Shown one piece after another: positions 35,046-43,415 of a stretch of DNA of 64,000 nt. Numbering within the stretch: position 1 is the stretch's first letter; every line of letters begins with the position of its first letter. Origin of the DNA: Paenalcaligenes sp021793095 (GTDB taxonomy: Bacteria; Pseudomonadota; Gammaproteobacteria; Burkholderiales; Burkholderiaceae_B). The DNA lies in assembly GCA_027317645.1 (NCBI GenBank), contig DAHVQS010000007.1, positions 3,793 through 67,792 on the forward strand. The letters are read 5' to 3'. The notes beneath the pieces were generated by a model, which did no database searches, was not told the origin of the DNA, and saw only the letters and a list, made by a program, of their open reading frames with translations. A program made the translations under genes and the position numbers.

Positions 35046-36500
35046 ATGTCCTCAGACACTAAAAAAACCCTGCGCTTGCCCACTGCACCGAGCGCCCGCA
35101 CAAGAGACTCAGAGCAGCGCTCGGGCAAACGTTCGGGGGCACGCTCACTGCGTGCTCGCGCCCGTACGCGTCAACGCCAACTCGACCCCACGCACGCCGA
35201 GCAAGCCTCAGCCAAAGACCGTACTGCCGCCACAGGGCATGCAAAGCGCCCTACTCGTGACAAAACCTCGAGCCGACAACCACGATCTGAGCACCGCACT
35301 GAACCGCACCGCACTGCGCAAGCGGCTGCCGATCAGTCCCCCCAGAAAGCGCCTGCCCTACCCTTTACAGTTTTCGCCCCTTGCCCCCAAGGACTAGAAA
35401 CTGTGCTTGCCCAAGAGCTGCGCCAACTCGGCTTTGAGGTCCTCGAAGAAGGTCGTGCTGGCTGCCTTTTTAATGCAGACTGGAATGGCATCTTGCGAGC
35501 CAATTTATATTCTCGCATCGCCACGCGTATTTTGGTCCAAATTGCCCAGGCCCCTGTGAAGACACCAGAGGATATTTACGACCTGGCCTATGACACAGAA
35601 TGGGAAAAATGGTTTGGGCCCCGCGAGCGCCTACGTGTAGATACCTCAGCCATCCGCAGCCCGATGCAAAGTCTGCAATACTGCAATTTACGCGTCAAAG
35701 ACGCCATCTGTGATCGCCTGCGTGATCGCGAGGGGGCACGCCCAGACGTTGATACGGTACGGCCTGATGCCAAGGTGCATTTGTTTTTAGACGCCACCAG
35801 TGCCACCCTCTATCTCGATACCAGCGGGGAGTCTTTGTTCAAGCGGGGCTGGCGTTACCACAAAGGGGCGGCCCCACTGCGCGAAAACCTGGCCGCAGGG
35901 CTGCTGGCCCTCTCGGGATGGACCCCTGATAAGCCCTTGCTCGATCCTTTTTGTGGCAGCGGCACCATCCTCATCGAGGCCGCTTGGATGGCGCTCAATG
36001 CGCCCCCCGGCCTGCACCGCCCTTTTCATTTTGAACGACTGCGCAACCACAATCCCCGTATTTGGCGCAGCCTCAAGGACAAGGCCTTAGAACAAGTCAA
36101 ACCCACGCTCTCCACCCCTCTGATCGGGGTAGATTTAGATGAGCAGGCGCTGGCACATGCCCGTGACAACCTACAAAACGCGCGATTGGCCGCAGACAAT
36201 ATCCAATTTATCTCTATGGATGCATGCGACTTATTGCCCACTGATGAACCCGGGTACATTGTGACCAACCCCCCTTATGGCGAACGCCTAGGGGGTCAAG
36301 CCGATGAGTTTTGGCAGACCTGGTCAGCACATTTAAAAACACATTATGATGGCTGGAATGTCAATATCATCAGCAGTGATCTGGATCTCCCTAGCCATTT
36401 ACGCTTGCGCCCTGATCGACGCTTCCCAGTTTTTAACGGTGCGCTAGATTGCCGCTTATTCCAATTTAATATTCGCGGACGACAACCGGTAGAGGACTAA
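35046..36500 (+). CDS. THUMP-domain class I SAM-dependent RNA methyltransferase (RlmL N-terminal type)
   Basis: 484 residues. The first 115 or so are a disordered, Arg/Ser/Thr/Gln-rich basic extension. Then come the ferredoxin-like and THUMP domains (from FTVFAPCPQGLETVLAQEL) and a methyltransferase domain with LLDPFCGSGTILIEAAWMALN and the catalytic motif VTNPPYGERLG. This matches the N-terminal half of E. coli RlmKL, which makes m2G2445 in 23S rRNA; the exact site here is inferred. It follows hemJ by two bases. Confidence 0.88.
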   Translation: MSSDTKKTLRLPTAPSARTRDSEQRSGKRSGARSLRARARTRQRQLDPTHAEQASAKDRTAATGHAKRPTRDKTSSRQPRSEHRTEPHRTAQAAADQSPQKAPALPFTVFAPCPQGLETVLAQELRQLGFEVLEEGRAGCLFNADWNGILRANLYSRIATRILVQIAQAPVKTPEDIYDLAYDTEWEKWFGPRERLRVDTSAIRSPMQSLQYCNLRVKDAICDRLRDREGARPDVDTVRPDAKVHLFLDATSATLYLDTSGESLFKRGWRYHKGAAPLRENLAAGLLALSGWTPDKPLLDPFCGSGTILIEAAWMALNAPPGLHRPFHFERLRNHNPRIWRSLKDKALEQVKPTLSTPLIGVDLDEQALAHARDNLQNARLAADNIQFISMDACDLLPTDEPGYIVTNPPYGERLGGQADEFWQTWSAHLKTHYDGWNVNIISSDLDLPSHLRLRPDRRFPVFNGALDCRLFQFNIRGRQPVED

Positions 36501-36580
36501 AATCATTGCCAAAGACTAGGGTTTTCCCTTATAATTAAGGCAGGTTTTGGTTTTCATTACAGTCTCCTCGACCAATTAAT

Positions 36581-36608
36581 ACGGTTCCTTTGCGGAACCG
36601 TTTTTTTT
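36581..36608 (+). terminator. Rho-independent terminator after the THUMP methyltransferase gene
   Basis: ACGGTTCC (36581-36588) and GGAACCGT (36594-36601) form a perfect eight-base stem with loop TTTGC, followed by TTTTTTTT (36601-36608). It probably ends the long leuS-to-methyltransferase transcript. Confidence 0.92.
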
Positions 36609-36637
36609 CTGCCCCTACTTGTCTATAATCTGCGCCT

Positions 36638-37162
36638 ATGCTCACCCATCAATTTACCCCCCCTGGTCGCTGGCGACGATTTGCATGCATGATATATGAA
36701 GGCATGTTGCTCTTTGGCTTGGTCTTTATTGCTGGCCTGCTATTTGATGTCGTCACTGATAGTCGTCATGCGTTAAAATTACGCGTTGGCCGGCAGATTT
36801 TTTTATTTGTACTGATTAGCATTTATTTCCTCAGTGCTTGGCTAAAAAGCGGACAGACGCTGGCCATGAAAACCTGGCACATCCGTTTGCAAAGCCGCAC
36901 CCCCCGCCCGCTCAAATTAGGTCGGTTGTTGTTGCGGTATGTCTTGATGTGGCTATTTCCACTCTTGACCGCACTACTGATTGAGACTGTCGCCAAACAA
37001 ACAGGGCAGCCTGCCCTTAGCTTATTGATTGTTTTTGCACCTTTTAGCAACTTTATCTACACGTGGTTCGATCCCGACAAGCAATTCATGCATGACCGTC
37101 TAAGTCACACTGTACTTGTCGATGCGCGACCCATTAAAAATAGCGATGAACCAACTACATAA
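36638..37162 (+). CDS. RDD family membrane protein
   Basis: 174 residues with three to four hydrophobic helices. The RDD hallmark is seen as FTPPGRWRRFACMIYEG near the start, the KSGQTLAMKTWHIRLQ turn, and the closing FMHDRLSHTVLVDAR. Function of the family is poorly known (ion or small-molecule transport proposed). Its last 17 bases overlap the start of hslO, so the two are co-translated. Confidence 0.88.
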   Translation: MLTHQFTPPGRWRRFACMIYEGMLLFGLVFIAGLLFDVVTDSRHALKLRVGRQIFLFVLISIYFLSAWLKSGQTLAMKTWHIRLQSRTPRPLKLGRLLLRYVLMWLFPLLTALLIETVAKQTGQPALSLLIVFAPFSNFIYTWFDPDKQFMHDRLSHTVLVDARPIKNSDEPTT

Positions 37163-38048
37163 ATACCTTTTTACCGATCAACAAACACGCGTGCAGACTG
37201 TCTACCTCGAAGAGGTCTGGCAGCAGGCCTTTGAGCACCGCAGCTACCCAACCGCAGTGCAACACCTGCTGGGTGAGCTCACGGCCGCTGCTGTTTTATT
37301 GGCAGGCAATTTAAAAATGAAGGGCTCACTCATTTTACAAGCACAAGGTGCAGGGCCCATTGCGCTCTTGGTTGTTGAGTGCACCTCGGATCTACAGATT
37401 CGTGCCACCGTTAGTTTAAGAGAAGATGCAGAGATCCCCGCAGAAGGTAATTTGCAAACCCTCTTAAACCCCGATGGAGAAGGTCGTTTTGTCACCATTC
37501 TCGAGCCGGCTGACAAGCAATCTTTTCGCCCTTACCAAGGCATTGTGCCCTTAGAGGGAGACACGGTGACCGAGGTATTACAAAACTACATGCACCACTC
37601 TGAGCAGCTGGATACCCGTTTATGCTTAGCCGCTGACGGACAACGTGCGGCGGGCATTTTATTGCAGCGCTTGCCGGCCAATGAAAATACCGAACCTGAC
37701 CAGGCCGAGGATAGCTGGGAGCGTAATGTGCCTGTATTTGCTACTGTTCAGGCTGATGAGTTGTTGAGCCTGGATAACGAGGCCCTCATCAAACGCCTTT
37801 TTTGGCAAGAGGATCTACTCAAACTGCCCAGTCAACCAGTAGAGTGGCATTGCCCTTGCAGCCGTGAGCGCGTCGCCAAGATGTTGCACATGCTGGGTGA
37901 GGAAGAGGTCAATGACATCTTGCAAGAGCAAGGCAGCGTCGAGGTAGCCTGTCAATTTTGCGGGCAGCCCTATTCATTTGATGCAGTAGACTGCGCGCAG
38001 ATCTTCAACACAGGCAACGGCAGCAGCCCTTCAGAACAAGTGCATTGA
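37146..38048 (+). CDS. hslO: Hsp33 redox-regulated chaperone
   Basis: 300-residue cytoplasmic holdase activated by oxidation. The C-terminal redox switch is present: CPCSRERV (CxC) and CQFCGQPY (CxxC), four cysteines that bind zinc when reduced. The start ATG at 37146 (MNQLHKYLFTDQQTRVQ) lies inside the end of the RDD gene in another frame; this overlap decides the start. Confidence 0.95.
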   Translation: MNQLHKYLFTDQQTRVQTVYLEEVWQQAFEHRSYPTAVQHLLGELTAAAVLLAGNLKMKGSLILQAQGAGPIALLVVECTSDLQIRATVSLREDAEIPAEGNLQTLLNPDGEGRFVTILEPADKQSFRPYQGIVPLEGDTVTEVLQNYMHHSEQLDTRLCLAADGQRAAGILLQRLPANENTEPDQAEDSWERNVPVFATVQADELLSLDNEALIKRLFWQEDLLKLPSQPVEWHCPCSRERVAKMLHMLGEEEVNDILQEQGSVEVACQFCGQPYSFDAVDCAQIFNTGNGSSPSEQVH

Positions 38049-38139
38049 GCTTTTTATCCAAGCGCAATAAACCTAATAGCTAGGCCCTCAAACACCGCGC
38101 ACAATAATACAAAACACCACCGAGGTTATTTATTGTGCC

Positions 38140-39060
38140 ATGTTTGTCCAAGCCATCTTTGTGTTAGGCAGCATGCTGACTGCCTTGGCCATTGGTATCG
38201 ATGCCTCGCTTTACCTGCTGCAACGCTATCAGCTGCAGCATGCACTGCTCGATACCGTGCGCCTACACACCCGCACGCATATGCAGCCCACCGCCTTTGC
38301 TGATGAGCTAAAAGCTCAAATACAACGGCTGCGACTGCCCCAACCGCTGGGCTGGCCGCATAGTTGGTATGCCGAACAAATAAGCCCCAGTGACGAAGAC
38401 TTTGAGCATTTTCAAGACCCTCATTTAGCACAACGTCTGGAATGGGCTTATCCGGCCATCAATAATGATTACCAAGCCCACCAGCACTCCTTGCTGCAGA
38501 TCTCAACAGCCCCGCGCGGGCGCAATATATTTACTGCTAATACCCTGCAGCTGCATTTCTACTATGCTTATCGGCCCTATAACCCGATTATCCGTGCACT
38601 ATTCAAAGGGCTGCAATCCTGGGCACAACATCCTTATACTCAACAGTTACTCGCGGCCGGGTTACTGCCCATCCGCATTGACATCAGTCATCCTTATGCC
38701 TCACATCCTGTGGCTTGGCCCCACCAAAGCAATCTACCGTATCACCGTAAACGCCGTGCCGCGGCTGTGGTCGACCACAACGGGACACCAACCACGCATT
38801 TAATGCCCACTCCCCTGCAGGCCCCCCCAAATGCAGCCCAAACTATCGGTCAAACGGATGCACAGAAAGAAAACACTCAAGACGATAAAAAGGATACTGA
38901 CCCCGTTGCCGATGAGGTCATCAGCCAGGATTTACTGCCAGGGGGAACAGATACGTGGGCGGATAATAGCGATCAACCATCGCCCCCCACAGAGGCGCCT
39001 ACAGCCCCTGTAAACGATGACCCACTATCGGCCTGCGATCACCCGGCCTGTTGTGGGTAG
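38140..39060 (+). CDS. Uncharacterised TadE/TadG-like single-pass membrane protein
   Basis: 306 residues, not recognised with certainty. The first 28 residues form a hydrophobic helix ending IDASLYLLQRYQLQHALLD, which resembles the N-terminus of TadE/TadG pseudopilin-like proteins. The middle contains a repeated aromatic, proline-rich pattern (HFYYAYRPYNPI). The last 100 residues are low in complexity, Pro/Thr/Asp rich, and end ACDHPACCG with three cysteines. No tad or pilus genes are adjacent: hslO lies upstream and ftsB converges downstream. Confidence 0.55.
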   Translation: MFVQAIFVLGSMLTALAIGIDASLYLLQRYQLQHALLDTVRLHTRTHMQPTAFADELKAQIQRLRLPQPLGWPHSWYAEQISPSDEDFEHFQDPHLAQRLEWAYPAINNDYQAHQHSLLQISTAPRGRNIFTANTLQLHFYYAYRPYNPIIRALFKGLQSWAQHPYTQQLLAAGLLPIRIDISHPYASHPVAWPHQSNLPYHRKRRAAAVVDHNGTPTTHLMPTPLQAPPNAAQTIGQTDAQKENTQDDKKDTDPVADEVISQDLLPGGTDTWADNSDQPSPPTEAPTAPVNDDPLSACDHPACCG

Positions 39061-39090
39061 CCTGCCACCCGCCATACAGTGGCCATTAAT

Positions 39091-39372
39091 TTATTCGGCT
39101 GGGACAATGCGGACAAAGATCTCGTCCTCGAGAATCATGCCCAAATCCAATCGTGCTCTCTCTTCGACGGCCTGAGCACCGGCGCCTCCCTTGAGCTCTT
39201 GGACCTCGGCTAATAAAGCCTCGTTACGAGCCTGCAACGCCTGGTTAATTTCTTGTTGCTCGGTGAGCTTATTTTCTAAATCTTTAACGCGTACGCGGCC
39301 GCTATCACTAAACCACAGTGAATAAAATAGCGTTAAAGTGACCAGGAATAAAATCAGCGAGAGCAAGCGCAT
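39091..39372 (-). CDS. ftsB: Cell division protein FtsB
   Basis: 93-residue bitopic membrane protein of the FtsQLB divisome complex. It has one N-terminal helix (LLSLILFLVTLTLFYSLWF), then a leucine-zipper coiled coil (about residues 30-63), and the ERARLDLGMILEDEIFVRI end typical of FtsB. It lies directly downstream of eno, the conserved position, separated by a hairpin. Confidence 0.93.
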   Translation of the reverse strand: MRLLSLILFLVTLTLFYSLWFSDSGRVRVKDLENKLTEQQEINQALQARNEALLAEVQELKGGAGAQAVEERARLDLGMILEDEIFVRIVPAE

Positions 39373-39380
39373 AGAGGCCT

Positions 39381-39412
39381 AAAAGGGCTTTGCTCAAAAG
39401 AGCAAAGCCCGC
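39381..39412 (-). terminator. Strong hairpin between eno and ftsB (attenuator-like)
   Basis: GGGCTTTGCTC (39385-39395) and GAGCAAAGCCC (39400-39410) are perfectly complementary over 11 bases with an AAAA loop. On the minus strand the stem is followed by TTTTAGG, a short U-run. It is placed 14 bases after the eno stop and 12 before the ftsB start, so partial termination would lower ftsB relative to eno. Confidence 0.78.
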
Positions 39413-39427
39413 ACCTAACATCCAAAA

Positions 39428-40717
39428 TTAACGAGATAAATTATAAAAAGCAGCACGCCCTGGATAAGAGGCGACATCTGCCAGCTCTTCCTCGATACGC
39501 AGTAGTTGATTGTATTTAGCCATCCGATCAGAGCGCGACAATGACCCCGTTTTAATCTGCATGGCATTAGTTGCAACCGCCACATCAGCGATGGTTGAGT
39601 CCTCGGTCTCGCCTGAGCGATGTGAAATCACAGCGGTATAACCGTGGCGCTTGGCCATTTCAATGGCTGCAAAGGTCTCGGTCAGTGTCCCAATCTGATT
39701 GATTTTAATGAGGATAGAATTACCCACCCCCTGCTCGATACCTTGGCGCAAGATATCGGTATTGGTGACAAACAGGTCATCACCCACCAGTTGTACTCGT
39801 TTACCCAAACGCTCGGTGAGGTGGGCCCAGCCCTCCCAGTCGTCCTCTGCCATGCCGTCCTCGATGCTGATGATGGGATATTTATCGCACCATGTCTCGA
39901 GCAGGTAGGTAAACTCTTGGGCATCCAAGACCATATCACCCTCGCCAGCCAAGTGATATTTCCCATCACGGTAAAACTCTGTGCTCGCGCAGTCTAGGGC
40001 CAGCGCAATTTGAGCACCCGCCTCGTAACCCGCCGCATCAATCGCCTGCAAAATTAACTGGATGGCCTCTTCGTGGTTTTGCACACTCGGGGCAAACCCA
40101 CCCTCGTCACCTACTGCGGTTGACATGCCGCGCTCTTGGAGGATGTCACGCAATGCATGAAAAACCTCGGTGCCCATGCGCAGTGCAGTACTGAATGTAT
40201 CGGCTTGCAGCGGCACGATCATGAACTCTTGCATGTCGAGATTGTTGTTGGCATGCGCACCCCCATTGATGACATTCATCATCGGAACAGGCATTTGCAT
40301 GGCACCGCTGCCACCAAAATACCGATACAACGACAGCCCGCAGTCATCTGCAGCAGCGCGTGCCACCGCCATACTGGCCGCCAAGATGGCATTGGCCCCT
40401 AAACGGCTCTTGTCAGGGGTGCCGTCCAACTCGATAAGAATACGATCAATAAAGGTCTGCTCTTGGGCATCCAGACCCATCAATGCCTCAGAGATTTCGG
40501 TATTGATATGCTCAACCGCCCGCAGTACCCCCTTGCCCTGATAGCGAGCAGGATCACCATCACGCAGCTCGACGGCCTCACGCGCCCCGGTGGAGGCCCC
40601 AGAGGGCACTGAAGCACGCCCCATAGCGCCCGATTCAAGTAAAACATCACACTCTACGGTAGGATTGCCGCGCGAATCTAGTATTTCACGCCCTACAATA
40701 TCGACGATTGCACTCAT
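39428..40717 (-). CDS. eno: Enolase
   Basis: Glycolytic 2-phosphoglycerate dehydratase, 429 residues. Family marks: REILDSRGNPTVECDV at the start, SGASTGAREAVELRDGD, SIEDGMAEDDWEGW (metal ligand region) and LIKINQIGTLTET with VISHRSGETEDSTIADLAVA-like block (here IADVAVATNA). It is third in the conserved pyrG-kdsA-eno-ftsB run. Confidence 0.98.
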   Translation of the reverse strand: MSAIVDIVGREILDSRGNPTVECDVLLESGAMGRASVPSGASTGAREAVELRDGDPARYQGKGVLRAVEHINTEISEALMGLDAQEQTFIDRILIELDGTPDKSRLGANAILAASMAVARAAADDCGLSLYRYFGGSGAMQMPVPMMNVINGGAHANNNLDMQEFMIVPLQADTFSTALRMGTEVFHALRDILQERGMSTAVGDEGGFAPSVQNHEEAIQLILQAIDAAGYEAGAQIALALDCASTEFYRDGKYHLAGEGDMVLDAQEFTYLLETWCDKYPIISIEDGMAEDDWEGWAHLTERLGKRVQLVGDDLFVTNTDILRQGIEQGVGNSILIKINQIGTLTETFAAIEMAKRHGYTAVISHRSGETEDSTIADVAVATNAMQIKTGSLSRSDRMAKYNQLLRIEEELADVASYPGRAAFYNLSR

Positions 40718-40813
40718 GTCAGAAATTTCCTGCTGCTCGCATTAATGCAAAACCAAATTGTTTTGCGGGTTTAAAGGACAAAACAAAACTCAAATAATCA
40801 TACCACCTAGTGG

Positions 40814-41665
40814 CTACCAGCCCAGCATGGCGCGTTGATCCGTTTTAGCGGCCTCATCGAGGGCTTTCAACCCCTCGAGTAGGCGCTGCATGTGCTCTAA
40901 AGGCACGGCATTGGGACCATCTGAAAGCGCCTTGGCAGGGTTAGGGTGTGTTTCCATAAACAAACCGGCGATCCCTACCGCCACGGCTGCCCGGGCCAAT
41001 ACGGGCACAAACTCGCTCTGCCCCCCTGAGCGCCCCCCTAATCCCCCTGGCTGCTGCACCGAATGGGTCGCATCAAAAACGACCGGGCATCCTGTCTCAC
41101 GCATAATCGCTAACGATCGCATATCAGAGATCAGGTTATTGTAGCCAAACATCACGCCACGTTCACAGGCCAGTATGGTTTCTCCGTCGCCGCCCGCCTC
41201 TATGGCAGCAGCACGTGCCTTATCGGTGACATTCACCATTTCCTGGGGACTGAGAAATTGGCCCTTTTTAATATTGACCGGCTTAAGGGTCGCAGCCACC
41301 GCCTGGATAAAGTCAGTTTGGCGACACAAAAATGCAGGGGTTTGCAACACATCAACAGCGGCGGCCACCTCGTCTATTTGGTCTTTTTCGTGCACATCGG
41401 TCAACACCGGCACACCCAATTCGGCACGCACGTCAGCCAAAATCTGTAATCCCTCTTGCATGCCTGGCCCTCTATAGGAAGCCAGGGAACTGCGATTAGC
41501 CTTATCAAAAGAACTTTTATAAATAAAAGGGATATCTAGGGCACGCGTGATTTCCTGCAACTGCCCGGCCGTATCAAAGGCCATTTGCCGCGATTCAATC
41601 ACGCAGGGGCCTGCAATCAAAAAAAAAGGATGTGCTAAACCTGCTTTAAAGCCACAAAGATTCAT
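40814..41665 (-). CDS. kdsA: 3-deoxy-8-phosphooctulonate synthase
   Basis: Condenses PEP with arabinose-5-phosphate to make KDO-8-phosphate for the lipopolysaccharide core. 283 residues with FFLIAGPCVIESRQMA, FIYKSSFDKANRSS and the GCPVVFDATHSVQQPGG metal-binding block. The ATG is preceded by AGGAGC. It lies nine bases after pyrG and 96 before eno. Confidence 0.97.
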   Translation of the reverse strand: MNLCGFKAGLAHPFFLIAGPCVIESRQMAFDTAGQLQEITRALDIPFIYKSSFDKANRSSLASYRGPGMQEGLQILADVRAELGVPVLTDVHEKDQIDEVAAAVDVLQTPAFLCRQTDFIQAVAATLKPVNIKKGQFLSPQEMVNVTDKARAAAIEAGGDGETILACERGVMFGYNNLISDMRSLAIMRETGCPVVFDATHSVQQPGGLGGRSGGQSEFVPVLARAAVAVGIAGLFMETHPNPAKALSDGPNAVPLEHMQRLLEGLKALDEAAKTDQRAMLGW

Positions 41666-41674
41666 GTCTTGCTC

Positions 41675-43342
41675 CTAAGATGCGCGCTGACCCTGTGGTG
41701 CTTTTCCAGTACGCTGTGCCAAGGAAGCCTTGAGGAAGCTGATAAACAACGGATGCCCATTGCGCGGTGTCGATGTAAACTCGGGATGAAACTGTACCCC
41801 GAGGAACCACGGGTGTTGGGGCAACTCCATGATTTCGGGGAGTTTATCATTAGGGGTGCGGGCACTAATGATCAACCCGGCCTCTTCGAGACGAGGCACA
41901 TATACATTATTGACCTCGTAACGGTGGCGATGGCGCTCATTAACGCTATCACCATAAATATCATGTGCCAGTGTACCGTCTTTGACCGGGCAGCACTGCG
42001 CCCCCTTGCGCATGGTGCTGCCGAGGTCACCATCATCTGTACGCTGCTCAATTTTCCCCTCGCGGTCATGCCACTCGGTAATCAACGCCACCACCGGATG
42101 CGCAGCTGATGGGTCAAACTCGGTACTATTGGCCCCGCCCAAGCCCGCTACATTGCGCGCGAACTCAACCACGGCCAACTGCATGCCCAAACAAATGCCC
42201 AAAAAAGGCACATTGTTTTCACGTGCATAGCGGATAGCCTTGATCTTTCCCTCGACGCCGCGTTTGCCAAAACCACCTGGCACAATAATGGCATCAAAAT
42301 CCGCGAGCTGATCCACCCCTTGGGACTCAAGATCCTCGGAATCAATATAATCAATATCCACCTGGGTACGCGTATGAATACCGGCGTGGATCAACGCCTC
42401 GGTCAGTGATTTATAGGACTCGGTAAGCTCTACATATTTACCTACCATCGCAATACGCAAATGATGCAAGGGGTTTTCCAAGGCATGCACCAACCCCTCC
42501 CACATGGTTAAATCGGCTGGCAGTGGATTGAGGCCCAGAGCGGCACAGACCAACTCGTCTAACCCCTGCTCATGCAGCAAGCCGGGTATTTTGTAGATGG
42601 TATCCACATCTTCCATCGAAATCACTGCATTTAACGGTACATTGGAAAACAGTGAAATCTTGGCGCGCTCGTCCTCTGGGATTTCGCGATCAGCGCGGCA
42701 TAAAAGCACATCAGGATAAAGACCAATTTCGCGTAACTTTTGCACAGAATGCTGTGTTGGCTTGGTCTTGAGCTCACCGGCCGAATTAATAAAAGGCACC
42801 AAGGTCAGATGCACCAGTGCAGTATTGCCCCGGCCGAGCCGAAGGCTCATTTGGCGGATGGACTCTAAGAAAGGCAATGACTCAATATCCCCTACTGTCC
42901 CACCAATCTCAACAATGGCCACATCTGCCTGCCCATCGTAGGCGGCCTTGGCACCTCGGGCGATAGAATCCTGTATTTCATTGGTGATGTGGGGGATGAC
43001 CTGGACGGTCTTGCCTAAATAATCCCCACGGCGCTCTTTGCGCAACACAGACTCGTAGATCTGCCCAGTGGTGAAATTGTTCACCTTGCGCATACGGGTA
43101 GTAATAAAGCGTTCGTAATGTCCTAGGTCGAGGTCTGTCTCGGCCCCGTCCTCGGTCACAAAAACCTCACCGTGTTGAAAGGGGCTCATCGTGCCGGGAT
43201 CCACATTGATATAGGGATCCAGCTTTAGCATCGTGACCTTGAGGCCACGAGACTCTAACAATGCGGCCAACGACGCCGCAGCTATTCCTTTTCCTAGAGA
43301 GGAGACAACCCCTCCGGTGACAAATACATATTTGGTGGTCAT
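41675..43342 (-). CDS. pyrG: CTP synthase
   Basis: Makes CTP from UTP with glutamine and ATP. 555 residues: an N-terminal amidoligase domain beginning MTTKYVFVTGGVVSSLGKGI, and a C-terminal class I glutaminase domain with the nucleophile in PFLGICLGMQLAV and the final HPEFTSTPRNGHP. It opens the pyrG-kdsA-eno-ftsB run. Confidence 0.98.
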   Translation of the reverse strand: MTTKYVFVTGGVVSSLGKGIAAASLAALLESRGLKVTMLKLDPYINVDPGTMSPFQHGEVFVTEDGAETDLDLGHYERFITTRMRKVNNFTTGQIYESVLRKERRGDYLGKTVQVIPHITNEIQDSIARGAKAAYDGQADVAIVEIGGTVGDIESLPFLESIRQMSLRLGRGNTALVHLTLVPFINSAGELKTKPTQHSVQKLREIGLYPDVLLCRADREIPEDERAKISLFSNVPLNAVISMEDVDTIYKIPGLLHEQGLDELVCAALGLNPLPADLTMWEGLVHALENPLHHLRIAMVGKYVELTESYKSLTEALIHAGIHTRTQVDIDYIDSEDLESQGVDQLADFDAIIVPGGFGKRGVEGKIKAIRYARENNVPFLGICLGMQLAVVEFARNVAGLGGANSTEFDPSAAHPVVALITEWHDREGKIEQRTDDGDLGSTMRKGAQCCPVKDGTLAHDIYGDSVNERHRHRYEVNNVYVPRLEEAGLIISARTPNDKLPEIMELPQHPWFLGVQFHPEFTSTPRNGHPLFISFLKASLAQRTGKAPQGQRAS

Positions 43343-43415
43343 TATCAGATCGCCCAGCCTTTAGTGGGTACAGCAAAAGAGTAAAATTATAACCGTTATT
43401 AATGCACTTTAGCCT

